Under the pieces are notes generated by a model that saw only the letters and a program-made list of their open reading frames with translations, had not been told where the DNA came from and did not search any database. Source: Pandoraea terrae (lineage in GTDB: Bacteria; Pseudomonadota; Gammaproteobacteria; Burkholderiales; Burkholderiaceae). From it: a stretch of DNA of 64,000 bases. Below are positions 35,938 to 44,835 of this stretch, in pieces (the first letter of the stretch is position 1; every line of letters begins with the position of its first letter). Location: NCBI RefSeq assembly GCF_902459695.1, contig NZ_CABPRZ010000007.1:62001-126000 (forward strand). Direction: 5' to 3'. A program made the position numbers and the translations under genes.

Positions 35938-37149
35938 ATGTTGTGGGAGAAAAAACTCGAAAACTGGGTCACCGGCGTCAAGACATCCTCCAATCTGCCG
36001 CTCCGGCTGGCCCTGTGGAATGGGCAACACTATGACTTCGGGGCATTTGAGCGCCCCAGGGTGACGCTGCGCGTCAATGGCCCCGCAGCCATGACGCGCC
36101 TGCTCACGCCAAGTCTGGACAATCTGGGTGAAGCCTATGTCAAGGGCGAAATCGACGTCGAAGGCCGCCTGAGCGACGTTATCGACATAAGCTACGCCCT
36201 GGCCGGCAGCAGCCTGTCCGCCAACGGTGCGTTCGGGCGCATCACCCGGCATTTCAACCACTCGAAGCAATCGGACAAGCGTTCGATCGAGTTCCACTAT
36301 GACGTGTCGAACGCGTTCTACCAATTGTGGCTCGACAAGAACATGGTGTACTCGTGCGCCTACTTCGAGAATGGCGACGAAGACCTCGACACAGCGCAGG
36401 TCAAGAAGATCGATCACATCCTCACCAAGATCAAGGTGCAGCCGGGCCAGACGCTGCTCGACATCGGATGCGGCTGGGGTGCGCTCGTGATTCGTGCAGC
36501 CAGCAAGTTCGGCGCGAAATGCGTGGGCGTGACGCTGTCGCAGAATCAGTTCGATCTGGCGACCGAGCGCGTCATGGCGGCCGGGCTGCAGGATCAGGTC
36601 GAGATCCGTCTGCAGGATTATCGCGACGTGGGAGGCCAGTTCGACCGCATCACCAGCGTCGGCATGTTCGAGCACGTGGGACGCAAAAACCTGCAGGGCT
36701 ATTTTGCCAAAATGAATTCGCTGCTCAAGGACGACGGCATCGCCATGAATCACGGCATCACGTCGACCGATCCGGACAGCGGCGAGACCGCGATGGGCGG
36801 CGGCGAGTTCATCGACAAGTACGTGTTCCCCAACGGCGAACTGCCGCACATCAGCCTCACGCTTGAAGCCATGCAGCGCGGCGGTCTTGAGGCGACCGAT
36901 GTCGAGAGTCTGCGGCGTCACTATGCCCGCACGCTCAATCACTGGGCCGAGCGCTTCGAGGCGAACGCCGCGAAGGCGCGAGAACTTGCGGGAGAAGAAC
37001 GGTTTCGCGTGTGGCGCATCTATCTGGCCGGATCCGCCTACGCGTTCGATCACGATCACGTGTCGCTGTATCAGATCGTCTGCCGCAAGGCCGGCCAGCC
37101 GTCGAAGAATCTCGACTGGTCACGCAAGTATATGTACGAAGGGAAATGA
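35938..37149 (+). CDS. cfa: Cyclopropane-fatty-acyl-phospholipid synthase
   Basis: A 403-residue SAM-dependent enzyme that methylenates unsaturated acyl chains of membrane phospholipids. The SAM site TLLDIGCGWGALVIRAASKFG is near residue 175, with GVTLSQNQFDLATERV next, and SVGMFEHVGRKNLQGYF near 240 contains the bicarbonate/active-site region; FENGDEDLDTAQVKKIDHI is the conserved lead-in. The ATG at 35938 has a TTGGAG ribosome site. The final codon overlaps the start of the DUF72 gene (ATGA). CFA synthases give acid and solvent tolerance in stationary phase. Confidence 0.93.
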   Translation: MLWEKKLENWVTGVKTSSNLPLRLALWNGQHYDFGAFERPRVTLRVNGPAAMTRLLTPSLDNLGEAYVKGEIDVEGRLSDVIDISYALAGSSLSANGAFGRITRHFNHSKQSDKRSIEFHYDVSNAFYQLWLDKNMVYSCAYFENGDEDLDTAQVKKIDHILTKIKVQPGQTLLDIGCGWGALVIRAASKFGAKCVGVTLSQNQFDLATERVMAAGLQDQVEIRLQDYRDVGGQFDRITSVGMFEHVGRKNLQGYFAKMNSLLKDDGIAMNHGITSTDPDSGETAMGGGEFIDKYVFPNGELPHISLTLEAMQRGGLEATDVESLRRHYARTLNHWAERFEANAAKARELAGEERFRVWRIYLAGSAYAFDHDHVSLYQIVCRKAGQPSKNLDWSRKYMYEGK

Positions 37150-38222
37150 GTCAGTTCGACCTGTTCGGCAGTCCTGAAGATCCGAAGTCTCCCCCCGCCG
37201 GCCAGGTCGGCAAAGGCGCTTCCTCTCCGGATACGGGCAAGCCCCGGCGCGCTGCACGCGGCACGCCGGGCGCCGCGCCCCATGATCCGTCGCTGGTCGC
37301 ACTTGGCGCCGCCCTGCCCGCGCAGGTGCTGCTCGGCACGTCGTCCTGGTCGTTTCCCGGCTGGCGTGGCATCGTCTGGGACGACGATTACAGCGACGCC
37401 AAACTCTCACGGCAAGGCTTGACGGCCTATGCCGCGCACCCGGTCCTGCGCTGCGTCGGCATTGACCGGTCGTTCTATTCACCGCTCTCGATCGCCGAAT
37501 ATCAAAAGTATGCGGAGCAGGTGCCGCGGGATTTCCGCTTTCTGGTGAAGGCGCCGAGCCTGGTGACCGATGCCGTCGTGCGCGGCGAAAAGGGAGAAGG
37601 CGTGTCCGAGAACCCTTGTTTTCTTGACGCGCGCATTGCCGCCGAACAGTTCGTCACGCCCTGTCTCGCCGGCCTCGGGCCGAATGCCGGGGTGCTTGTG
37701 TTCCAGGTATCGCCGCTGCCGTTCACGCTATTACGGGATGTCCCCGCCCTGATCGATCGCCTGGACGCGTTCTTCGCCGCCTTGCCGCCGCTGCCGGGTG
37801 CGGCCGGCGGCGGCGGTCCCGGTCCGTGTTATGCCCTTGAAATTCGCGACGGCGCATTGTTGACACCGCGCTTGATGCGGATGTTGGGCCAGCATGGCGT
37901 GCGCTACTGCCTCGGCCTGCATGCGCGCATGCCGAGCGCGGAGCGTCAGGCGGCGGCATTGGCCTTGCTCGACGAAGCCGGCGCAGGCCCGCTCGTCGTA
38001 CGTTGGAGCCTGCACAGCGGACATCGCTACGAACAGGCAAAGGCGAAATATGCGCCGTTCGACAAGATTGTCGACCCGGACCCGGCCACGCGCGATGTCA
38101 TCGCCGCGTTGGCCGGCCACTATGCTCGCGCCGGACACCCCGTGTTCGTGATCGTCAACAACAAGGCGGAAGGTTCGTCCCCCCTGTCATGCCAGGCGTT
38201 GGCCGAGGCGATTACTCGCTGA
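37146..38222 (+). CDS. DUF72 family protein (YecE-like)
   Basis: A 358-residue protein of the DUF72 TIM-barrel family. Family elements are LLGTSSWSFPGWRGIVWDDD near residue 60, FYSPLSIAEYQKYAEQVPRDFRF near 110, and the C-terminal RDVIAALAGHYARAGHPVFVIVNNKAEG. The first 55 residues are a low-complexity proline- and glycine-rich leader that starts MSQFDLFGSPED. Function is unknown; the fold resembles metal-dependent isomerases or nucleases. It is coupled to cfa by an ATGA overlap and its end overlaps the convergent MFS gene by 11 bases. Confidence 0.88.
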   Translation: MSQFDLFGSPEDPKSPPAGQVGKGASSPDTGKPRRAARGTPGAAPHDPSLVALGAALPAQVLLGTSSWSFPGWRGIVWDDDYSDAKLSRQGLTAYAAHPVLRCVGIDRSFYSPLSIAEYQKYAEQVPRDFRFLVKAPSLVTDAVVRGEKGEGVSENPCFLDARIAAEQFVTPCLAGLGPNAGVLVFQVSPLPFTLLRDVPALIDRLDAFFAALPPLPGAAGGGGPGPCYALEIRDGALLTPRLMRMLGQHGVRYCLGLHARMPSAERQAAALALLDEAGAGPLVVRWSLHSGHRYEQAKAKYAPFDKIVDPDPATRDVIAALAGHYARAGHPVFVIVNNKAEGSSPLSCQALAEAITR

Positions 38223-39786
38223 CGGCCAGCGCCGCGCGGTCGATTTTCCCGCCGAACTTGATCTGACGGATGCGTCGCACGCGCCATGCGGCCACGAGCG
38301 CGGCGATGCCGGTCAACAACACGCCCGCATGCACCGAACCGACCAGCGTCTGCCGCGCCGTTTCGACGAGCGGCGCACCATTGGCCCCCAGGGCATGCAT
38401 ATCGGCCAGCAATGATGCGCGCAGTTGGGCGTCGATCAGAATGCGCGGGTCCAGCACGCGGCTGGCGGCCTGTGCGAACGGCGTCGCTGCGTACGCGGAA
38501 ACCGCGGCGCCCACGCCTTTGGCGTATTGATGATTGACCAGCGTGCCGACAATCGTGGTGCCGAGCATGCCACCGACCATCCGGGTCGACTGGAGCAAGG
38601 CCGTGGTGATGCCGAAGCGTTCGCTGCCCGCGATTTCCTGCCCGAACACGTTCAGATTGTTGAGGATGAACCCCAGTCCGATCCCCGCTGCCGCCATCGC
38701 CAGCGCGATCAGGCCCTGCGGCGTGTCGCGGTGCGCGAGGGCAATGCCCGCCGCCGATACCGCCAGCAGGCAGAACCCGAGCGTCACCATATTCGTCGGC
38801 CGCGACAACCGGACCACGATCGGCGTGTTGATGAAGCTGCCGAGGGCAATACAGCCGGCCAGCGGCGTGGCGACCAGCCCCGCCGCTTGCGGGCTGAGAC
38901 CAAAGCCGCCCTGCAGCAGCAGCGGTGCGAAGAAAATCAGCGAAAACATTACGAAGCCGGTCAGCATCGACAGCGAGAACAGCACGACCATTTGCGGATG
39001 GCGGAACATGTCGAGGGGCACGATCGGGTGCGTGACGCGCCGTTCGGTACGCAGCAGCCAGTACACGCCGGCCGCGACGGCCGCAATCAACACCGCATTG
39101 AACACGGACAAGCCATGCGCGGGCACATTCTCGATGAACACCTGGAAGCCGCCGAGCACGACGGCGATGAGCCCCGCGCCGCGCCAATCGATCTGCACCC
39201 GGCCGCGGTCCTTGCGCGCAAAATTCGGCAGATAGCGCCAGACGAAGTACAGCGCCGCCAGCCCGACCGGCAAGTTGACGAGAAAAGTCGAGCGCCAGCC
39301 GAAGTGCTCGCTGAGCAGGCCGCCCAATGATGGCCCCGCAGCCGTACCGATGCCGTAGGCCGTCGAGATCACGACCTGCCAGCGCACGCGTGTCCGGGCG
39401 TCGGGAAAGAGATCCGGGACGGACGCGAATGCGGTGCCGACCATCATGCCGCCGCCCACACCCTGGAGGCCGCGCGCGAAAACGAGGAACGGCATGTTCG
39501 GCGCAAGGCCGCACAGGACCGAGGCCCCCGTAAACGTGACGACCGAGGCAATGACGAAGCGTCTGCGCCCGAAATAGTCCCCGAGGCGGCCGAAAACGGG
39601 CACCGTCACGACGGAGGCAAGCATATAGATGCTGGCGATCCAGGCGTAGTACTCGAAGCCTTTGAGTTCGGAGACGATGGACGGAAGCGCGGTACTGACT
39701 ACGGTCTGATCGAGGGCGACCAGCATATTGACAAGCGCGATACCGAGCATGGCCATCAGGGCATCGCGAAAAGGCAGGGGACGCAC
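38212..39786 (-). CDS. DHA2-family MFS multidrug transporter
   Basis: A 524-residue 14-segment efflux protein of the DHA2 class. Signatures are MLVALDQTVVSTALPSIVSEL in TM1, FGRLGDYFGRRRFVIAS in the motif A loop, FARGLQGVGGGMMVGTAFAS, and motif C GIGTAAGPSLGGLLSEHFG. It has no adaptor or outer-membrane partner nearby, unlike the pump at 23.5-27.7 kb. Substrates unknown. The gene stands alone and its stop overlaps the DUF72 gene by 11 bases. Confidence 0.92.
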   Translation of the reverse strand: MRPLPFRDALMAMLGIALVNMLVALDQTVVSTALPSIVSELKGFEYYAWIASIYMLASVVTVPVFGRLGDYFGRRRFVIASVVTFTGASVLCGLAPNMPFLVFARGLQGVGGGMMVGTAFASVPDLFPDARTRVRWQVVISTAYGIGTAAGPSLGGLLSEHFGWRSTFLVNLPVGLAALYFVWRYLPNFARKDRGRVQIDWRGAGLIAVVLGGFQVFIENVPAHGLSVFNAVLIAAVAAGVYWLLRTERRVTHPIVPLDMFRHPQMVVLFSLSMLTGFVMFSLIFFAPLLLQGGFGLSPQAAGLVATPLAGCIALGSFINTPIVVRLSRPTNMVTLGFCLLAVSAAGIALAHRDTPQGLIALAMAAAGIGLGFILNNLNVFGQEIAGSERFGITTALLQSTRMVGGMLGTTIVGTLVNHQYAKGVGAAVSAYAATPFAQAASRVLDPRILIDAQLRASLLADMHALGANGAPLVETARQTLVGSVHAGVLLTGIAALVAAWRVRRIRQIKFGGKIDRAALAVSE

Positions 39787-39941
39787 GGAAAACTACCAAA
39801 AAACCAGGAAAGGCTCCATTCTATGCGAAAAGTAATGAATATATTAATCTCCACGCGTGGCGCGCCTTTCCGGGAGGACAGCGCCGCCAACGCGCCGGGG
39901 CGCAACCGGGGGAAGGTCAAGCCCTCCCCGGCGACCGCCGC

Positions 39942-40511
39942 TCACATCGCGCCGGTCTTCAAGCGCTTGGTGAACTTCTCGCGGAATTTCTTGAGCTTCG
40001 GGGCGACGACAAATGAGCAGTACCCTTGATCGGGATGCTGCTGATAATAATGCTGGTGATAGGCTTCGGCCGGCCAGAACGTCTGCGCGGGCACGACTTC
40101 CGTCACGATCGGCGCGCTGTACGTCAACTCGGCCATCAACTCGGCGATAAGATGGTCGGCGCACTTGTGCTGATCTTCGTCGTGAAAAAAGATCGCAGAC
40201 CGGTATTGCGTGCCGACGTCGTTGCCCTGACGGTTCAGCGTGGTCGGGTCGTGGATCGTGAAGAACACCACGAGCAACTCTTCGAAGGTCACCACATTCG
40301 GGTCAAAAGTGAGCTGTACGACCTCGGCGTGGCCGGTATCGCCGTCACACACGGCTTCGTAGCTCGGGTTGTCGACCTTGCCGCCCATATAACCCGACAC
40401 GACTTTCTTTACGCCGTCGAGCTGCTCGTAACACGCTTCGAGACACCAGAAGCAGCCACCGGCGAGGGTGGCGGTCTGAAGGCCGGAACCGGGGTTCGTC
40501 TGCTGGGACAT
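39942..40511 (-). CDS. msrA: Peptide methionine sulfoxide reductase A
   Basis: A 189-residue MsrA that reduces methionine-S-sulfoxide in proteins. The catalytic GGCFWCLEACYEQL is at residues about 18-31, with Cys20 in the nucleophile position, followed by GYMGGKVDNPSYEAVCDGDTG and the TFWPAEAYHQHYYQQHPDQGYC end, which carries a resolving cysteine. ATG 40511 has a GAGGTC ribosome site and gives a typical length; the longer frame upstream lacks family residues. Cytosolic. A terminator for hutG lies between the two genes. Confidence 0.95.
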   Translation of the reverse strand: MSQQTNPGSGLQTATLAGGCFWCLEACYEQLDGVKKVVSGYMGGKVDNPSYEAVCDGDTGHAEVVQLTFDPNVVTFEELLVVFFTIHDPTTLNRQGNDVGTQYRSAIFFHDEDQHKCADHLIAELMAELTYSAPIVTEVVPAQTFWPAEAYHQHYYQQHPDQGYCSFVVAPKLKKFREKFTKRLKTGAM

Positions 40512-40544
40512 CTTGACCTCGCTTGTCGGGCGCCGGGGCGCCAT

Positions 40545-40584
40545 GAAAAAAGGGCGAGACACCGAAAAACCGGTCTCCCGCCCT
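40545..40584 (-). terminator. Rho-independent terminator of the hutG operon
   Basis: Minus-strand stem GGGCGGGAGAC pairs with GTCTCGCCC (one bulge) around a loop rich in T, followed by TTTTTT at 40545-40551. It lies about 70 bases after hutG. Confidence 0.8.
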
Positions 40585-40651
40585 ATTGTGGCCCAAGCTG
40601 CCGATTCACGACAGTCAGGCATGTCCCGCCTTATTCATTTCAGGCAGCGCG

Positions 40652-41593
40652 TCACGCCTGCGTGAGCAGCGGATGCATCAGCCGTGCGCCCACGCGCGCC
40701 GTCAGGCCATCGCGGTCGAACGACGGATTGTATTCCGCGATATCCGCCACGCGCAGCTTGCCTGAACGCCGCACCACGCCGATCAGCCCTTCCACCACTT
40801 CAAACGGCACGCCGTGCGCGGCCGGGGCGGACACCCCCGGCGCCTTTTCGCCCGGCAGCACATCCATATCGATCGTCAGGTAAACGTGGCTGACCTTCGC
40901 CAGCTCGGCCGCCAGACGCTCGCACATTTCGGGCAAACGGTGCGCGAGCATGTCTTCGTCGACCCAATACGTCACGCCCAACTGGTCCGCACGCTCGAAC
41001 AGGGCGTCGGTATTGCTGTAGCGCGAAACGCCGAGGCACGCATAGTGGAACGGCGCCTGGCGCCCCGCCAGCAACTGCGCAATCTGCCAGAACGGCGTGC
41101 CGGAGCTGGCCGTCGGCTGTGCGCGCAGGTCGAAATGCGCGTCGAAGTTGAGGATCAACAGCGGTTCGTCGCGCAGGCGGTCGCCGAAATGCTCCGCGAT
41201 GCCGAGGAAGGTGCCGTAAGCGATCTCGTGACCGCCGCCGAGCACGACCGGGCGCGCGCCGCCGCGCAGCACTTCCGCCACACGATGGCCGAGCGCCGCC
41301 TGTGCGGCTTCGAGCCGTCCGTCGGCACAAACCACATTGCCGCCTTCGAACACGGCCGGCTCACCGTGCACCGGCAAGCCCGCCAGCGCGCGGCGCAGCA
41401 TATCCGGCCCTTGTACCGCACCCGGGCGGCCATGATTGCGCCGCACACCTTCGTCGCTGCAAAATCCCAGCAGCACCGCGCCGCCCGCGACCTGCGACGC
41501 ATCATAGTCGCGCAGGACCTGATGCAGGCGCAGCGTATGACCGGTTTCGCCGGTGTCCACACGGCCTTGCCAGACCGTTCTATCGATTGTCAT
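40652..41593 (-). CDS. hutG: Formimidoylglutamase (ureohydrolase family)
   Basis: A 313-residue binuclear manganese hydrolase that would split N-formimidoyl-L-glutamate to glutamate and formamide at the end of histidine degradation. Metal ligands are visible in VVLGGGHEIAYG, LNFDAHFDLR and LTIDMDVLPG. The stretch KAPGVSAPAAHGV after the last motif is the HutG-type version rather than agmatinase or arginase. ATG 41593 starts MTIDRTVWQGRV. It is last in an operon with an amino acid ABC transporter, which hints that the transporter takes up histidine or a breakdown product. No other hut genes are in the window. Confidence 0.88.
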   Translation of the reverse strand: MTIDRTVWQGRVDTGETGHTLRLHQVLRDYDASQVAGGAVLLGFCSDEGVRRNHGRPGAVQGPDMLRRALAGLPVHGEPAVFEGGNVVCADGRLEAAQAALGHRVAEVLRGGARPVVLGGGHEIAYGTFLGIAEHFGDRLRDEPLLILNFDAHFDLRAQPTASSGTPFWQIAQLLAGRQAPFHYACLGVSRYSNTDALFERADQLGVTYWVDEDMLAHRLPEMCERLAAELAKVSHVYLTIDMDVLPGEKAPGVSAPAAHGVPFEVVEGLIGVVRRSGKLRVADIAEYNPSFDRDGLTARVGARLMHPLLTQA

Positions 41594-41627
41594 GCGAGTA
41601 TTCCTGCCTGTATTTCCAATCACGCGC

Positions 41628-42392
41628 TCAAGCGCGCGTGAGCACTGCCTGCAGGAATTCACGCGTGCGCGCTTCCTTCGGCGCCGTGAATATCTGTGCC
41701 GGCGGGCCCGCCTCGATGATGCGGCCCTGATCCATCACGACCACCACATCGGCCACTTCGCGGGCGAAGCCCATTTCGTGCGTCACGACCAGCATCGTCA
41801 TGCCGTCGTTCGCGAGCGCCTTCATCACCTGCAGCACTTCGCCGACCAGCTCCGGATCGAGCGCCGAGGTCGGCTCGTCGAACAACATCACCTGCGGCTT
41901 CATCGCCAGCGCGCGCGCAATCGCCACTCGCTGCTTCTGGCCGCCCGACAGCGTACCGGGGAACACGTCCGCCTTCGCCGCAAGACCAACCTTGGCGAGC
42001 AGATCACGCGCCAGTTTCTCCGCGTCGGCGTGCTTGACGCCGCGCAGCTTGCGGGGTGCCAGCGTCACGTTATCCAGCACCGTCAGATGCGGGAACAGAT
42101 TGAACGACTGAAACACCATGCCCACTTCCGTGCGCAGATGGTTCAGCGCCGACTCACCCATCATCTTGCCGTGGTCGACCAACTTCTTGCCGACGATTTC
42201 GATCGTGCCCTGCTCGGCCGTTTCCAGACCGTTGCAGCAGCGCAGGAACGTACTCTTGCCCGATCCGCTCGGACCGATCACGACCACGACCTGCTTCGGG
42301 GCGACTTCGAAATCGATACCCTTCAACACCTGGTGGCTGCCATAGGCCTTGCCCAGGTTTTCGATTTTCAGGATGGCGTTATTGTTACTCAT
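41628..42392 (-). CDS. Polar amino acid ABC transporter ATP-binding protein
   Basis: A 254-residue ATPase of the GlnQ/HisP group. Walker [14 protein letters not shown] is at residues about 38-50, the signature is [15 protein letters not shown], Walker B is [18 protein letters not shown], and the H-loop lies in [13 protein letters not shown]. This last sequence is typical of polar amino acid importers. Its start overlaps the permease stop by four bases. It powers uptake of the amino acid bound by the protein encoded at 43106. Confidence 0.95.
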   Translation of the reverse strand: MSNNNAILKIENLGKAYGSHQVLKGIDFEVAPKQVVVVIGPSGSGKSTFLRCCNGLETAEQGTIEIVGKKLVDHGKMMGESALNHLRTEVGMVFQSFNLFPHLTVLDNVTLAPRKLRGVKHADAEKLARDLLAKVGLAAKADVFPGTLSGGQKQRVAIARALAMKPQVMLFDEPTSALDPELVGEVLQVMKALANDGMTMLVVTHEMGFAREVADVVVVMDQGRIIEAGPPAQIFTAPKEARTREFLQAVLTRA

Positions 42393-43057
42393 TGCACGGC
42401 ACCTCCGGCACGCAGCGTCTTCTCGGCGCGTTGCAGCAGAAGCGTCGTGGCACCCGTCAGAATCAGATAAACAAAAGCGATCGCCAGATAAACTTCCAGC
42501 GAGCGGTACGACACGCTGATGATCTTCTGGCCCTCATGCATCACGTCGTGAATCGTCAGGAGCGACACCAGCGCCGAGTTCTTGATCAACGCGATGAACT
42601 CGTTGCCAAGCGGCGGGATCATGCGCACGATCGCCTGCGGCAGGATCACCGAACGCATCGCCTGCCCGTAGGGCATGCCGAGCGAACGCGCCGCTTCCAT
42701 CTGTCCGCGCTCGATCGACTGAATCGCGCCGCGTACGATTTCCGACACGTACGCGCCGCTGTAGATGCCCAGACCAAGCACGCCGCACAAGAACGCCGGC
42801 AGCAGGATATTGAACTGCGGCAGGCCGAAGAACAGGATGAACAGCTGCACGAGCAGCGGCGTGCCGCGAATGAATGTCACGTACGCCGTGCAAATGTTAT
42901 AGCGGATGCGGTGTGCCGGGTTCAGGCGGCCCATGCCGACCAGCAATCCCAGCACGCAGCCCAGCGCCAGTGCGCACGCCGTCACCTCGACGGTGACGAG
43001 CGCCCCGGCCGCCAGATCCTGCCAGCCGGTCCAGACCGGCGAAAAATCGAGTTCCAT
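42389..43057 (-). CDS. Polar amino acid ABC transporter permease (HEQRo family)
   Basis: A 222-residue permease with the HisMQ/GlnP-type fold, five hydrophobic segments and the conserved [22 protein letters not shown] near residue 60, followed by the EAA loop [22 protein letters not shown] near 140 that contacts the ATPase. Only one permease gene is present, so the channel is probably a homodimer. It overlaps the ATPase gene by ATGA. Confidence 0.94.
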   Translation of the reverse strand: MELDFSPVWTGWQDLAAGALVTVEVTACALALGCVLGLLVGMGRLNPAHRIRYNICTAYVTFIRGTPLLVQLFILFFGLPQFNILLPAFLCGVLGLGIYSGAYVSEIVRGAIQSIERGQMEAARSLGMPYGQAMRSVILPQAIVRMIPPLGNEFIALIKNSALVSLLTIHDVMHEGQKIISVSYRSLEVYLAIAFVYLILTGATTLLLQRAEKTLRAGGAVQ

Positions 43058-43105
43058 GCGTGCTCCGTCAGATTCACTACACCTTCAACAACAAACGGTC
43101 AGGGC

Positions 43106-43843
43106 TTACTTGCCCGAACCAAAGTACTTCGACACCAGTGCGGCGTAGGTGCCGTCGGCACGCACCTTTTCCAGCGCCTGATTCATGGCGTTGGTCAGGG
43201 CGGCCTCGTCCTTGCGCACGGCAAAACCATAGCGCTCGACCGTGAGGGTCTTCTCCAGCACCTTCACGCCAGGGCGCGCGTTGGCGTACAGCACGGCGGC
43301 GGGCTTGCCCGTCACGGCGGCGTCGGCGCGGCCGATTTCCACCAGATTGAACATTTCCTGGTTCTTTTCGACTTCCAGGCGCTCAACCTTCGGATAGTTG
43401 TCCTTCAGGAACGACACCGACTTCGTGCCGACCTGCACCGAGACCTTCTTGCCGTTCAGATCGGCCGGTTCCTTGATGCTGGTGTTGTCCGCCTTGACCA
43501 TGATGGCCAGGCCGCCGGTGTAGTACGGGTGCGTGAACGCCACGACCTTCAGGCGTTCGTCGGTGATGTAGATCGCCGAGGCGGCGACGTCGAAGCGCTT
43601 CGAGATCAGGCCGGGAATCAGGCCCTTGAAATCGATGTCAGTCCATTCGACCTTGCGGCCCATGGCTTTGGCGATCGCTTCGATCAGTTCCACGTCGAAG
43701 CCGGTGCGCTTGCCGTTCTCGACATATTCGAACGGCTTGAAGGTGGCGTCGGTCGCGACACGCAACACGTCGTCAGCGGCGAAAACCTTGCTCGAGCAAG
43801 TCACGGCCAAAGCCAGGGTGAACAGGATGTGACGCAGTTTCAT
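43106..43843 (-). CDS. Polar amino acid binding protein (GlnH-like)
   Basis: A 245-residue periplasmic solute-binding protein of family 3. Residues 1-22 are a signal peptide (MKLRHILFTLALAVTCSSKV, cleavage after FAA). The mature protein shows RVATDATFKPFEYVENGKRTGFD, the standard opening with the aromatic ligand contact, then GLIPGLISKRFDVAASAIYIT and GKKVSVQVGTKS for the second lobe. Glutamine-type proteins share this pattern; the operon with hutG hints at histidine or a related compound. It precedes the permease by 48 bases. Confidence 0.93.
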   Translation of the reverse strand: MKLRHILFTLALAVTCSSKVFAADDVLRVATDATFKPFEYVENGKRTGFDVELIEAIAKAMGRKVEWTDIDFKGLIPGLISKRFDVAASAIYITDERLKVVAFTHPYYTGGLAIMVKADNTSIKEPADLNGKKVSVQVGTKSVSFLKDNYPKVERLEVEKNQEMFNLVEIGRADAAVTGKPAAVLYANARPGVKVLEKTLTVERYGFAVRKDEAALTNAMNQALEKVRADGTYAALVSKYFGSGK

Positions 43844-43870
43844 TCTGGTGCTCCTCTCTTGTATTGCCGG

Positions 43871-44617
43871 TTAAAAGTATTGCAATCGGTTGGAAATTCG
43901 TTCGGCTGCCGCCACGGTCAGGCGAATCAGATCTTCGTGGCGCTGCGCCACGCGAACGGCCGGCGCCATCAGGGTGATGGTGCCTTCCAGGCGCTCCTTG
44001 GCGGCGAACACGGGCGCGGACACGCCCCATACGCCGAAATCGACTTCGCTCTCGGACACCGCATAACGCTGCTTGCGGATTTCCTCGATCTGCATGGACA
44101 AACGCTCCTGCGCCGCCGGCTGCCCGGAAAGCTGGCGCACGATCAGCGCATCGCGCGTGGCTTGCGGCAGGAACGACAGCAGCGCCTTCGCGGACGCGCC
44201 GTGCACCAGCGGATGGGCACGGCCCTTCGCAAACGAACAACGCAGCGACTGTTCCGACTCGTGCATGTCGAGGCAGACGGCCTGGCCGTTGGCCGCAACG
44301 AGCAACCCGACAGTTTCGCCGGTGCGTTGCACCAGCGCCTCGATCTCTTCACGCGCCTGCAGGACGAGGTGAGAATTGTGATCGAATCCCCACGCGAGCT
44401 GCACGCCGACCGGTCCCGGTTCGTACAGCGCCTCGTGGGCATGCTCCTGCACCAGGCCCCACTTCTTCAGCGGGACGAGATGACGATAAACGGTAGACAG
44501 GGGCAAGCCCGTTTGCCCAGCGATTTCGCGCGCGGCAATCGGGCGGCCATGACGCGCAACGGTGACCAACACCTGTAGAACGCGTTCGCTGACCGAATTG
44601 GCTTCGGTGGTCTCCAT
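43871..44617 (-). CDS. IclR-family transcriptional regulator
   Basis: A 248-residue IclR regulator. The winged HTH is at residues about 8-65 (VLQVLVTVARHGRPIAAREI, GLPLSTVYRHLVPLKKWGLV) and the effector domain about 85-245, with LLVAANGQAVCLDMHESEQSL and GASAKALLSFL. It lies 27 bases upstream of the binding-protein gene and in the same direction, so it is the first gene of the transporter-hutG operon and probably its regulator. A terminator at 44742 isolates it from the upstream catabolic operon. Confidence 0.92.
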   Translation of the reverse strand: METTEANSVSERVLQVLVTVARHGRPIAAREIAGQTGLPLSTVYRHLVPLKKWGLVQEHAHEALYEPGPVGVQLAWGFDHNSHLVLQAREEIEALVQRTGETVGLLVAANGQAVCLDMHESEQSLRCSFAKGRAHPLVHGASAKALLSFLPQATRDALIVRQLSGQPAAQERLSMQIEEIRKQRYAVSESEVDFGVWGVSAPVFAAKERLEGTITLMAPAVRVAQRHEDLIRLTVAAAERISNRLQYF

Positions 44618-44741
44618 CGGCTTTCAAAAACACTCGAAAATTGCTTGAGGATCGACGGCCGATACCCGTCGATGGCGTGATGGGCGCTATCTTGCGATGC
44701 AATTCCCAAATTCAAAAATCAATTTCTCATACTGCGGGAAT

Positions 44742-44780
44742 AAAAAAAGGAAACCGGCGTAGGTATTTTCCCTAGGCCGG
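44742..44780 (-). terminator. Rho-independent terminator of the nicX-like operon
   Basis: Minus-strand stem CCGGCCTAGG pairs with CCTACGCCGG around a 7-base loop, followed by TTTCCTTTTTTT. It lies about 55 bases after the acyl-CoA ligase stop and marks the end of the four-gene operon. Confidence 0.85.
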
Positions 44781-44835
44781 CTTGGGATTTCACGCGCTTT
44801 TCATGGCAAACCCTTTATGCAGCGCGGGTTTTGCG

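Noticed and set aside
38120-39799. A 559-codon minus-strand frame overlapping the DHA2 transporter in another phase
   Set aside because: The transporter frame has clear membrane motifs; the alternative reads as arginine-rich noise.
42392-44578. A 728-codon plus-strand frame opposite the ABC transporter, binding protein and IclR genes
   Set aside because: The opposite strand holds four full-length genes with intact motifs; the frame is a codon-phase shadow.
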